Below are positions 18,044 to 25,890 of a stretch of 64,000 bases of DNA, piece by piece (the first letter of the stretch is position 1; every line of letters begins with the position of its first letter). Under the pieces are notes generated by a model. The model saw only the letters and a list, made by a program, of their open reading frames with translations, searched no databases and had not been told where the DNA came from. Position numbers and translations under genes: made by a program. Origin of the DNA: Microbispora catharanthi (lineage in GTDB: Bacteria > Actinomycetota > Actinomycetes > Streptosporangiales > Streptosporangiaceae); NCBI RefSeq assembly GCF_006334915.2, contig NZ_VDMA02000009.1, positions 1 to 64,000 of the forward strand, given 5' to 3'.

Positions 18044-18638
18044 TTCGGCGGCTGAGTCGACGGCTGAGCGCAGGAGTCCGGCCGCGGCGTTCGCGGCCAG
18101 GTTCGAGGCGGCGAGCGCGGGCGGCGGCCTGCGCCTGGCCGAGATCCCGTTCCTGACCCAGATCAACCTCCGGGTGGACCCCAAGAGCCCGGCGGCGGAG
18201 CGCATCGGGACGGCGATCGGCGTGCCGCTGCCGGTGGAGCCCGGCACCGCGGCGGGCGGCGGCGACCTGGAGGTGCTGTGGCTCGGGCCCGATGAGTGGC
18301 TGGTGGTCGGCCCCGACGGCGCCGGCCCCGGCCTGGTGGAGCGGCTCATCGAGGCGGCGGACGGCGAGCACGTCTCGGTCGTCGACGTGTCGGCCCAGCG
18401 CACCACCCTGGTGGTCGCCGGGGACCGGGCGCGGGACGTGCTGGCCCACGGCTGCGCGCTGGACCTGCACCCCCGCGTGTTCGGCCCGGGCCGGTGCGCC
18501 CAGACCATGCTGGCCAGGGCGGGAGTCGTCCTGGTCGCCGGTGAGGACGGCTTCCGCCTGCTGGTCCGCTCGTCCTTCGCGGGGTACGTCGCGGAGTGGC
18601 TGCTCGACGTGTCCGCCGAGTACGTGGCCGGCGGATGA
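18036..18638 (+). CDS. soxG: Sarcosine oxidase gamma subunit
   Basis: 200 aa. GcvT-like small subunit, with WLGPDEWLVV, VVDVSAQRTTLVVAGDRARDVLAHGCALDLHP and a C-terminal SFAGYVAEWLLDVSAEY, all typical of SoxG. The first about 20 residues are low-complexity Ala/Ser/Glu. The start overlaps soxA by 8 nt and GGAAGGAG lies upstream of the ATG. Last gene of the operon; an 11-bp hairpin follows. Confidence 0.94.
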   Translation: MADSAAESTAERRSPAAAFAARFEAASAGGGLRLAEIPFLTQINLRVDPKSPAAERIGTAIGVPLPVEPGTAAGGGDLEVLWLGPDEWLVVGPDGAGPGLVERLIEAADGEHVSVVDVSAQRTTLVVAGDRARDVLAHGCALDLHPRVFGPGRCAQTMLARAGVVLVAGEDGFRLLVRSSFAGYVAEWLLDVSAEYVAGG

Positions 18639-18654
18639 GCGGCTGCTCACGATC

Positions 18655-18695
18655 CGCATCGGCCCGTCGGGTTCGCACCTCGCTGGGCCGATGCG
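18655..18695 (+). terminator. Hairpin at the end of the sox operon
   Basis: A perfect 11-bp inverted repeat (18655-18665 CGCATCGGCCC with 18685-18695 GGGCCGATGCG) with a 19-nt loop lies 17 nt after the soxG stop. It marks the probable end of the dimethylglycine oxidase-glyA-soxBDAG transcript and separates it from panD. Confidence 0.5.
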
Positions 18696-18789
18696 CGCGC
18701 CGTGGAAGGCTGCCGACCGGACATTTCTGGGCGTGACATACCATCGAGGACGCTCGTGAGGAGGGCCGTCCATACCCCGGTGGGAGATC

Positions 18790-19203
18790 ATGTTCCGCAC
18801 GCTGATGAAGTCGAAGATCCACCGCGCCACCGTCACGCAGGCCGATCTGCACTACGTCGGCTCGGTGACGATCGACGCGGACCTGATGGCCGAGGCCGAC
18901 CTCGTCGAGGGTGAGAAGGTCGACGTCGTCGACATCGACAACGGCAACCGGCTGTCCACGTACGTCATCGAGGGCCCGGCGGGCTCCGGAGTGATCGGCA
19001 TCAACGGCGCCGCCGCCCGCCTCATCTCGGTCGGCGATCTCGTGATCATCATCGCGTACGCGCTGGTCGCCGAGGAGGAGGTCAAGGCGCTCAAGCCCCG
19101 CGTCGTCTTCGTCGACAAGGACAACAAGCCGCTGCACGTGGGGTCCGACCCCGCCGCCGTACCCGACGGCATGGGCCTGACCCCCGGCGACCACGTAGCG
19201 TAG
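18790..19203 (+). CDS. panD: Aspartate 1-decarboxylase precursor
   Basis: 137 aa. It makes beta-alanine from L-aspartate for pantothenate and CoA. The proenzyme cleaves itself at Gly24-Ser25 (YVGSVTI) to generate the pyruvoyl cofactor. The conserved N-terminal [17 protein letters not shown] and the central GINGAAARL are present. The length is normal. It starts 151 nt after soxG behind a hairpin, so it is probably a separate transcript; no other pantothenate gene is nearby. Confidence 0.97.
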   Translation: MFRTLMKSKIHRATVTQADLHYVGSVTIDADLMAEADLVEGEKVDVVDIDNGNRLSTYVIEGPAGSGVIGINGAAARLISVGDLVIIIAYALVAEEEVKALKPRVVFVDKDNKPLHVGSDPAAVPDGMGLTPGDHVA

Positions 19204-19249
19204 GAGATCGGTTATTCGGTGTGTGACCCCCGCACGCGCCACGACCTGG

Positions 19250-20242
19250 CTACTGCATGCTCACTCCGTGCGGGTGGTCGAACGAGACCGGGCAGGTGAA
19301 GATCCACAGTGCATATCCACGGCCGATCGTGATCCCCGTGGGCTGCCATCGGTTCGGGTGCTCGTGGAACTCGCTCTCGGGCCCGGCGTCCTCCAGGGGC
19401 CGCCAGCTCTCCGTCCCGTCCCACTCTCCGCCGTCGACCTTCACCAGCAGGTCCATGTCGGTGCCGCAGTCCTCGCAGAGCATCGGGTAGGGGCCGGTGA
19501 GGTTCCAGGCCGCGTAACCGCCCACTTTCCAGCCATCGGCGATCGAGAGCCCGGGGAAGTAGTCGTAGCCACTCGACTCCTCCCAGATCCGGATCCGCTC
19601 CTCCAGATCGCCGGGAAGGAAGTCCTCGTAGGGATATTCGACGACCTGCTCGGGATGCAGAACGCAGGGCACGGGCAGATAGGTGTCGTACTCCATCACC
19701 TCGGGCTCGGGCTGCTCGCTGAGCAGGTCGGTCACGTCGGCCGAACGCCGCCAGCGCAGCATGAGCGAGGGACAGTAGTGGGGCCCGTGGTCGCGCGGAC
19801 ACCACAGGAGCTGGAGAACATCGGCACCGGGCGGTCCCGCCAGGCCGGGCACGTCCCGCAGGTAGAGCTGGGCGACGGCCAGCATGGTGGTGGCGGTGTC
19901 AGGGTCGGCGTACTCCTCGTCGAGACGGTCGAGTTCGGCCCGTTCCTCAGGCGTGACGGCGAACCGCTCGCCCTTGCGGGTCCGGCCCCAGGCCGCGGAG
20001 AGAATGCGCCTGCGGTGCCGCTCGGCGTCCAGGCGGGTGAAGTCGCCCCCGTTCTCGTGCGACTCTTCGCACACCGGCCAGGGCTCGTCGGAGGGCCAGA
20101 GCAGGGGGCCGCCGATCGAACTGTCGTGCACGCCGGGCGTTCCGGGCCGCGGATGAAGGCGTGTGGCCGTCCGGGCGAGCGGTGCGATCTCGGGAAAGAC
20201 GGCGGCGATGTCGACAGGGCGCGGCGGGGTGGTCCGGGTCAT
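19250..20242 (-). CDS. Uncharacterised protein, YwqG/DUF1963-like C-terminal pattern
   Basis: 330 aa, soluble, acidic and rich in Trp/Pro. The N-terminal part has TRLHPRPGTPGVHDSSIGGP and LWPSDEPWPVC. The C-terminal part has the pattern KVGGYAAWNLTGPYPMLCEDCG, MDLLVKVDGGEWDG. The pairing of a 'GGxPxW' stretch with C-x2-C and a 'W' repeat resembles the YwqG (DUF1963) fold used in Streptomyces hypotheticals. ATG at 20242 is taken because the protein-like sequence begins there. Function unknown. The 158 nt between it and rnhB hold no clear gene. Confidence 0.7.
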   Translation of the reverse strand: MTRTTPPRPVDIAAVFPEIAPLARTATRLHPRPGTPGVHDSSIGGPLLWPSDEPWPVCEESHENGGDFTRLDAERHRRRILSAAWGRTRKGERFAVTPEERAELDRLDEEYADPDTATTMLAVAQLYLRDVPGLAGPPGADVLQLLWCPRDHGPHYCPSLMLRWRRSADVTDLLSEQPEPEVMEYDTYLPVPCVLHPEQVVEYPYEDFLPGDLEERIRIWEESSGYDYFPGLSIADGWKVGGYAAWNLTGPYPMLCEDCGTDMDLLVKVDGGEWDGTESWRPLEDAGPESEFHEHPNRWQPTGITIGRGYALWIFTCPVSFDHPHGVSMQ

Positions 20243-20400
20243 GCCAGAGGAATCTATTGGGCCGCACCGACACAAACCCGCGCCCCTACGGAGCGGCGGA
20301 GCGGGTCGAGTCGGTCGCCGTGGCCCTGAGCGGAGACGAACGGGCGAGGAAGGCGGTCGCCGACCTCGCCGCCAGCCGCGACCGGCCTGCCGCCGGGGCG

Positions 20401-21162
20401 TCAGAGGAGGGTCATCTGACCGGAGCCGGCGAGGGGGTCGCGGTGCTTGCGTAGGTGCCGCCACTGGGGGAGGTCGTCGAGGTACGACCACGAGAGCCGG
20501 TGGTGCGGGGTCGGCCCCATCTCCGCCAGCGCCTGCTGGTGGACGGGGGAGGGGTAGCCCGCGTTGGCGGCGAAGCCGTACGCCGGATACTCTTCGCCGA
20601 TCTCCGCCATCAGGCGGTCGCGGTGGACCTTGGCCAGCACCGACGCGGCGGCCACCGACACCGATCGCTGGTCGGCCTTGACCTCGCACCGCACCCGCCA
20701 CGGCCGGCCGAGGAAATCGTGCGCGCCGTCGAGGAGCACCATGTCGGGCCGCAGCGGCAGGGCCTCCAGCGCCCGGCACGCGGCCCGGCGCAGCGCCTCG
20801 GTCATGCCGACCTCGTCGATCTCCTCCGGTCCGGCCTCGCCGTACGCGTGACAGGTGAGCCAATCCGGCAGGACCGCCGCGAACGCCTCGCGCTGGGCCG
20901 GGCCGAGCAGTTTGGAATCGGTCAGGCGGACCGTGCGCTCCCCGCGTCCCGGCAGCTCGGGAGGCGGGCCGAAGGCGGTGACGGCCGCGCACACCACCGC
21001 CGGGCCCGCCCACGCGCCGCGGCCGACCTCGTCCACGCCCGCGATGTGGACCGCCCCCGCGGCACGCAGCTCGTCCTCGATCTCGTATCCGGCCGCCCGC
21101 CGCGGCGGTAGGGCGAGCGCGGAGTCAGTGCCCGGTTCAAGTCCGGGCAGCGCGTCGGTCAT
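20401..21162 (-). CDS. rnhB: Ribonuclease HII
   Basis: 253 aa. Cleaves the RNA strand of RNA-DNA hybrids and acts at single misincorporated ribonucleotides. The catalytic DEDD residues are seen in [13 protein letters not shown] (Asp, Glu), LLDGAHDFL (Asp) and the later Asp/Glu region AKVHRDRLM. The active-site signature [14 protein letters not shown] is complete. N-terminal residues 1-35 are an extension before the catalytic core. Housekeeping gene, not visibly linked to the cellulase operon behind it. Confidence 0.95.
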   Translation of the reverse strand: MTDALPGLEPGTDSALALPPRRAAGYEIEDELRAAGAVHIAGVDEVGRGAWAGPAVVCAAVTAFGPPPELPGRGERTVRLTDSKLLGPAQREAFAAVLPDWLTCHAYGEAGPEEIDEVGMTEALRRAACRALEALPLRPDMVLLDGAHDFLGRPWRVRCEVKADQRSVSVAAASVLAKVHRDRLMAEIGEEYPAYGFAANAGYPSPVHQQALAEMGPTPHHRLSWSYLDDLPQWRHLRKHRDPLAGSGQMTLL

Positions 21163-21255
21163 CCCGCCATCATCTCAGGCACCTCCAGGCTGATCGGGAA
21201 AGTCGGACGGTGCGCTCGCCCAGCGGTGACGGAGACGGCGTCGTGTCGCGGCGTG

Positions 21256-22767
21256 TCACGTCGTCGTGCAGGCGCTTCCGTTGAGGGTGAAGGCGGCCGG
21301 TTTGGGATTCCCACCGGTGTAGGCGCCGTTGAAGCCGAGGTACAGCGACTGGCCCGGCTTGATGGTCTTGTTCCATTCGTAGTTCTCGGCCGTGACGGCG
21401 GTGCCGGACTGGGTCCAGACGGCCGACCATCCGTTGGTGACCCGCTGGGAGGCGAGCGGGAAGCCGAAGCCGAGCTTCCACCCCTCGATGGCGGCGGTGC
21501 CGGTGTTGGTGATCGTGACGGCGGCGGTGAAGCCGCCGTCCCAGGTGGTGGTCGCGTACGTCACCCTGCATCCGGACCCGGCCGACGGGGACGGCGACGG
21601 GCTGGGGGACGGCGACAGGCCGAGGGACGGCGACGGGGTGGGTGAGGACGTTGCCCCGGGCTGCGCGATGGCCGTGTACGGCGCCGACGGGTTGCTCAGG
21701 TTGCCGGCACCGTCGCGGGCGACGACCTGGAAGGTGTACGGCTTGCCTCCTTCGAGGCCGGTGACGATGTCACGGGGCAGGCCGTTCTCGCCCTCGTACG
21801 CGTAGCCGTCGAGGGTCCGCCGGAACAGGTCGTAACGGGGCGGGACTCCGCTGTCGTCGCTGACGGAGTACCAGGCGAGGAAGATTCCACCGGGTATGTC
21901 CATCCCGGTCACGGAGGTCAGCCCGGTCGGGGTGCCGGGCGGCGTCGTGTCCGTCCCGGGGCTCGGGCTGGCGGCGGGCGGCTCCACCATGGCCCGGGCG
22001 CGGACCAGGTCGGAGGGCTCGCTGAGGTTGCCCGCGCGGTCCCGGGCCACCACGTAGAACAGGTAGTCGCGTCCCGCCGTGAGGCCGGTGACGACCGCGG
22101 TGACCTGGTCGGCCCGCATGTCGATCGTGGCCTGCGCGCGCGGGAAGGCGCCGTCGGCCCACACGTGGACCTCGTAGGTGGAGATCCCGATGTCGTCCGT
22201 GGACGGCGTCCAGACCAGCCCGACCGCGCCGTTGACGTAGACGCTCTGCGTGGCCAAGCCCTCGGGGCGGGACGGCGGGGTCCGGTCGATCGGCGACGGG
22301 CTGGGCGGGGGACTTGAGGGCGGCATGCCGCTGAGGTAGTTCGCGGTCTCCGTCAGTTCGTTGGACGGCGGGCCCGCGTTCCCCGCCGCGTCCCTGGCGA
22401 TCACCCGGAACGTGTACGACTGCCCCAGGGTGAGTCCGCTGACGATGGAACCGGGGCCGCTCGTGGTGCGGACGGTGGTGAAGGCGCCGCTCTGCTTCAC
22501 CTGGATGTCGTAGCCGGTCACGCCGACGTCGTCGGTCGCGGCGCTCCAGCACAGCGACACGCCGATGCCGAGGCTCGATCCGGGGGCCGCGGGCAGGGGA
22601 CAGTTCCGCAGTGTCCCCGGTGCGCTGGGCGGCGTGGTGTCCTCGGCCGCCGCGGAGGCCGGTGGAAGGGCCGCGGCGGCGAGGGCGAGCGCTGCGCCGG
22701 TGAAGCCGGCCCCCAGGAGACCGGTGCGCACACCCATGGAGGCTCTGCGGAAACCCTGGACGGACAT
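21256..22767 (-). CDS. Secreted non-catalytic protein: three fibronectin type III domains plus CBM2
   Basis: 503 aa with a signal peptide (hydrophobic segment about residues 15-38, cleavage near ASAAAED). Three FN3 repeats follow (each opening with DTTPPSAPG-, DRTPPSRPEG- or DTTPPGTPTG-like sequence and ending in RDxAGN), separated by Pro/Ser linkers. The C-terminal family 2 cellulose-binding module (GCRVTYATTTWDGGFTAAVTI ... to C near the end) keeps the terminal disulfide pair and several Trp. No glycosidase domain is present. It is the last gene of the cellulase operon, 64 nt after the GH9 gene. It might disrupt or coat cellulose, or anchor something to it. A truncated enzyme is less likely because the FN3 array is intact. 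Confidence 0.85.
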   Translation of the reverse strand: MSVQGFRRASMGVRTGLLGAGFTGAALALAAAALPPASAAAEDTTPPSAPGTLRNCPLPAAPGSSLGIGVSLCWSAATDDVGVTGYDIQVKQSGAFTTVRTTSGPGSIVSGLTLGQSYTFRVIARDAAGNAGPPSNELTETANYLSGMPPSSPPPSPSPIDRTPPSRPEGLATQSVYVNGAVGLVWTPSTDDIGISTYEVHVWADGAFPRAQATIDMRADQVTAVVTGLTAGRDYLFYVVARDRAGNLSEPSDLVRARAMVEPPAASPSPGTDTTPPGTPTGLTSVTGMDIPGGIFLAWYSVSDDSGVPPRYDLFRRTLDGYAYEGENGLPRDIVTGLEGGKPYTFQVVARDGAGNLSNPSAPYTAIAQPGATSSPTPSPSLGLSPSPSPSPSPSAGSGCRVTYATTTWDGGFTAAVTITNTGTAAIEGWKLGFGFPLASQRVTNGWSAVWTQSGTAVTAENYEWNKTIKPGQSLYLGFNGAYTGGNPKPAAFTLNGSACTTT

Positions 22768-22831
22768 GTGGAGTCACCTCTCTGCGCGGGCGGTCCGGCG
22801 CGCCGGAGTGCGCCGGACCGCGAGTGGGGGA

Positions 22832-23156
22832 TCAGGAGCAGGTGGTGCCGTTGAGGGTGAATGCGGTGGGTTTGGGGTTGCTGCCGGTGTAGGTGCCGTT
22901 GAAGCCGATCTGGATGGACTGTCCGGGGGTGATGGTCGTGTTCCAGTCGAGGTTGGCGGCGGTGACGCTGGTGCCGGTCTGGGTCCAGGTGGCCGACCAG
23001 CCGGGCGGGGTGATCTTCTGGGTGCCGGGGAAGGCGAACTTCAGTGTCCAGCCGCTGATCGCGGTCGTGCCGGTGTTGGCGATGGTCACGGTCGCGGTGA
23101 ACCCGCCGCCCCAGTCGCTCGTGCCATAGGTCACCTTGCACCCGCCACCGACCGAC
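22832..23156. repeat. Direct repeat copy A: CBM2-coding DNA of the FN3-containing GH9 gene
   Basis: This 325-nt stretch matches 25566-25890 with four mismatches by eye (about 99% identity), while the flanking linkers diverge. The identity includes synonymous sites, so it reflects recent duplication or gene conversion and not protein-level selection. Confidence 0.9.
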
Positions 23157-25552
23157 GGTGACGGAGACGGGCTGGGCGAGGGGGACGGGCTCGGCGAAAC
23201 CGGCGGGCTGGGCGACGGGCTGGGCAGGCCGGACTGGGCGGTCGCGGTGAGCGTGGCCGAGGGCTGGCTGGTGTTGCCGGCCGCGTCCCTGGCCACGACG
23301 TAGAACGTGTAGCTGGTCCCGGCCACCAGCTTGTCCGCGACGTACAGCGTGGACGTGGACGAGCCGATCTTGGTGAAGCCGGAGCCCTGCTTCATGTAGA
23401 CGTCGTAGCCGGTGACCCCGGTGTCGTCGGTCGAGGCCGTCCAGCACATCGGGACGGCGTTGACGAAGTCCGCCCCGCAGACCCACAGCCCGGTGGGCGC
23501 GCTCGGCGGCGTGGTGTCCACAGAGGGCGAAGGCGAGGACGACGGCGAGGGCGAGGGAGAGGGGGACGGCGAGGGAGACGGGCTGGACGTGCCGCCGGGC
23601 GGCGTGCCCCACACCAGCGTGTTCCCGTCGTACACCGGCACGTGCGACGCCGCCGACGCCGACCAGTCGTTGGCCGGGTCCCAGGCCGCGCCGTTCGGCA
23701 CCGAGATCCGCAGTTGCGTGCCGCGCCGGTAGAGCTGGGCGTCGCCGGGATAGATGGGCCTGCCCGTGCAGTCCACCTCGGCGTAGTAGGTGCGGTCCTG
23801 CGCGAGTGTCGGCCCCGTCACGGCACAGCCGTTGCTGTCTCCGCCGGTCACCTTCACCTGGGAGACGGAGGTCGAGCCGTCGAGCGTGAAGTAGTAGCGC
23901 GCCTTGCCCGACTGGAGGACGCGCGGCGGCCAGTTCGACGTGTTGGTGATGGTGACGGTCAGCGAGGTGCCGTCCACACCGCTGTAGACGTTGCCGGTCT
24001 CGGCGTAGATCTCCTCGTACTTCTGCTCAGGGGCGGGGAAGCCCGCCACCGGTGTCCCGCCGTACTCCTCGGCGAACCGCGCGAGCACGTTGGTGATGCC
24101 GGAGTTGTAGTCGATCGCCACCTCGTTGCGGACGTAGTCCGTGCGGCTGTCGGTGTAGGCGTCGGTCTGGTCCGGGCCGCCGGCGAGCGCGCCGTACAGG
24201 ACGTGCAGGTTCGGGCCGGTGGTGTCGCTCATGTAGCCGAGGTACTGGCCGCTGGCCGCGCGATGGTGGACGTGCGTCGGCGGGTTGGTCCCGAAGCCGA
24301 CCATGTAGCTGGAGTGGCGGGGATTGTCCCCGAGGGCGTAGTCGACCTGCCGCTTGGCGAAGTCGTGGTAGCGGGCGTAGAGCGGGTCACCGGGCCCGAG
24401 GTGGTCGGCGTAGACGAGGGCCACCCAGGCGGTGTTCAGCGCCATGCGCAGCGACGCCCAGTTGAAGACGTACGCCAGGCCGCCGGGGGTGACAGGTCCC
24501 TTCTTGCCCTTGTATCCCGTGGTCCAGTAGTCGAGGTAGCGCTGGACGTCGTCCTTGTATCGCTGCTCGCCCGTGAGCGCGGCCATCAGCGCGTAGACGC
24601 CGTACTCCTTGTCGTTCCAGCCGAGGCCGAAGCTGTAGGCGGGGACGGTGGTTCCGCCCGCGCCCTGGCCCACGTCGGGCTCGCTGCCCATCTTCGGGTA
24701 GAACTCGCGGGCCTTGTCCAGGTAGCTCCCGGTTCCGGTGGCCCGATAAAGCCACACGGCCGCCCAGGCCAGCTCGTCCCAGTACATCTTGGTCGCGCCC
24801 GGGTGGTCGGAGCCGCCCTCCCAGGTCGAGTTGTAGTAGCCGGAGATGCCCGGCACACAACTCGTGTACGCCGTGTCCTGACCGTTGGAGCCCTTGGTCG
24901 TGTCGGCGAACGTGAACAGCTGCCTGGCGTGGGTGAGCAGGGTGTCGGCGTACGCCGGGTCGGCCGGCCGGAAGGCCATCGAGGAGGCCGCCATGGCCGC
25001 CGCCGTCTCGGCGACGACGTCGGTGCCCTTGCACGTCGGCGTGATCTTGTAGACCGGCCGCGACATGCCCTTGATGTCGATCATCTCGGGCGGACCCCAG
25101 TACGCGTGGTCCACGCTGCCGTCGCCCACTTGGACGTACAACGTCTCCGGATCGGGATGGGCGGCGATCAGGTAGTCGGTGGCCCACTTGAGGTTGTTCA
25201 GCATGGGCGTGAGCTGGGTCCCGTAGCCGGTGCGGTTCTCGACCAGCCCCCAGGCCAGCATGGTCGTGGTGAACGCCATCGGGAAGCCGAACTTGACGTG
25301 GTCGCCCGCGTCGTACCAGCCGCCGGACAGGTCCGCCCCTGCGGCCTTTCCGTCGTTCAGCGTGCGGTCGCCGCGCCACTCCACCCGGCTCCAGGCGGGC
25401 TTGCTGCCCGACTGCTGCGCCTCGTAGAAGTAGATCGACTTCTGCAGGGCCTCGGTGTAGTTGTACGAGCTCGCCGCTTGGGCGGGCGCCGGGCCCGGGA
25501 CGAGCAGGGCGGCCAGTACGGCGGCCACCCCGCCCAGGGACAGGAGTCTCAT
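22832..25552 (-). CDS. Secreted GH9 cellulase with CBM3c, FN3 and CBM2
   Basis: 906 aa. Signal peptide (1-26, ending AQAAS). GH9 catalytic domain about residues 28-480 with DAGDHVKFGFPM (catalytic base/nucleophile Asp region), DNPRHSSYMVGFG (substrate His) and NEVAIDYNSG (general acid Glu). A CBM3c follows (about 490-640, RYYFTLDGS), then a Pro/Ser linker, one FN3 (VDTTPPSAPTGLW) and CBM2 at the end. The same domain order is known from Thermobifida fusca Cel9A, a processive endoglucanase, so processive endo-action on crystalline cellulose is expected. The gene begins 13 nt after the upstream GH9 stop, hence co-transcribed. Confidence 0.95.
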   Translation of the reverse strand: MRLLSLGGVAAVLAALLVPGPAPAQAASSYNYTEALQKSIYFYEAQQSGSKPAWSRVEWRGDRTLNDGKAAGADLSGGWYDAGDHVKFGFPMAFTTTMLAWGLVENRTGYGTQLTPMLNNLKWATDYLIAAHPDPETLYVQVGDGSVDHAYWGPPEMIDIKGMSRPVYKITPTCKGTDVVAETAAAMAASSMAFRPADPAYADTLLTHARQLFTFADTTKGSNGQDTAYTSCVPGISGYYNSTWEGGSDHPGATKMYWDELAWAAVWLYRATGTGSYLDKAREFYPKMGSEPDVGQGAGGTTVPAYSFGLGWNDKEYGVYALMAALTGEQRYKDDVQRYLDYWTTGYKGKKGPVTPGGLAYVFNWASLRMALNTAWVALVYADHLGPGDPLYARYHDFAKRQVDYALGDNPRHSSYMVGFGTNPPTHVHHRAASGQYLGYMSDTTGPNLHVLYGALAGGPDQTDAYTDSRTDYVRNEVAIDYNSGITNVLARFAEEYGGTPVAGFPAPEQKYEEIYAETGNVYSGVDGTSLTVTITNTSNWPPRVLQSGKARYYFTLDGSTSVSQVKVTGGDSNGCAVTGPTLAQDRTYYAEVDCTGRPIYPGDAQLYRRGTQLRISVPNGAAWDPANDWSASAASHVPVYDGNTLVWGTPPGGTSSPSPSPSPSPSPSPSSSPSPSVDTTPPSAPTGLWVCGADFVNAVPMCWTASTDDTGVTGYDVYMKQGSGFTKIGSSTSTLYVADKLVAGTSYTFYVVARDAAGNTSQPSATLTATAQSGLPSPSPSPPVSPSPSPSPSPSPSPSVGGGCKVTYGTSDWGGGFTATVTIANTGTTAISGWTLKFAFPGTQKITPPGWSATWTQTGTSVTAANLDWNTTITPGQSIQIGFNGTYTGSNPKPTAFTLNGTTCS

Positions 25553-25565
25553 GGATGGCCTCGTC

Positions 25566-25890
25566 TCAGGAGCAGGTGGTGCCGTTGAGGGTGAAGGCGG
25601 TGGGTTTGGGGTTGCTGCCGGTGTAGGTGCCGTTGAAGCCGATCTGGATGGACTGTCCGGGGGTGATGGTCGTGTTCCAGTCGAGGTTGGCGGCGGTGAC
25701 GGTGGTGCCGGTCTGGGTCCAGGTGGCCGACCAGCCGGGCGGGGTGATCTTCTGGGTGCCGGGGAAGGTGAACTTCAGTGTCCAGCCGCTGATCGCGGTC
25801 GTGCCGGTGTTGGCGATGGTCACGGTCGCGGTGAACCCGCCGCCCCAGTCGCTCGTGCCATAGGTCACCTTGCACCCGCCACCGGCCGAC
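25566..25890. repeat. Direct repeat copy B: CBM2-coding DNA of the second GH9 gene
   Basis: Partner of 22832-23156. Protein differences are limited to single substitutions (for example TSVT versus TTVT and KFAF versus KFTF). The spacing between copies is 2734 nt in the same orientation, so recombination between them would delete the downstream GH9 gene. Confidence 0.9.
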
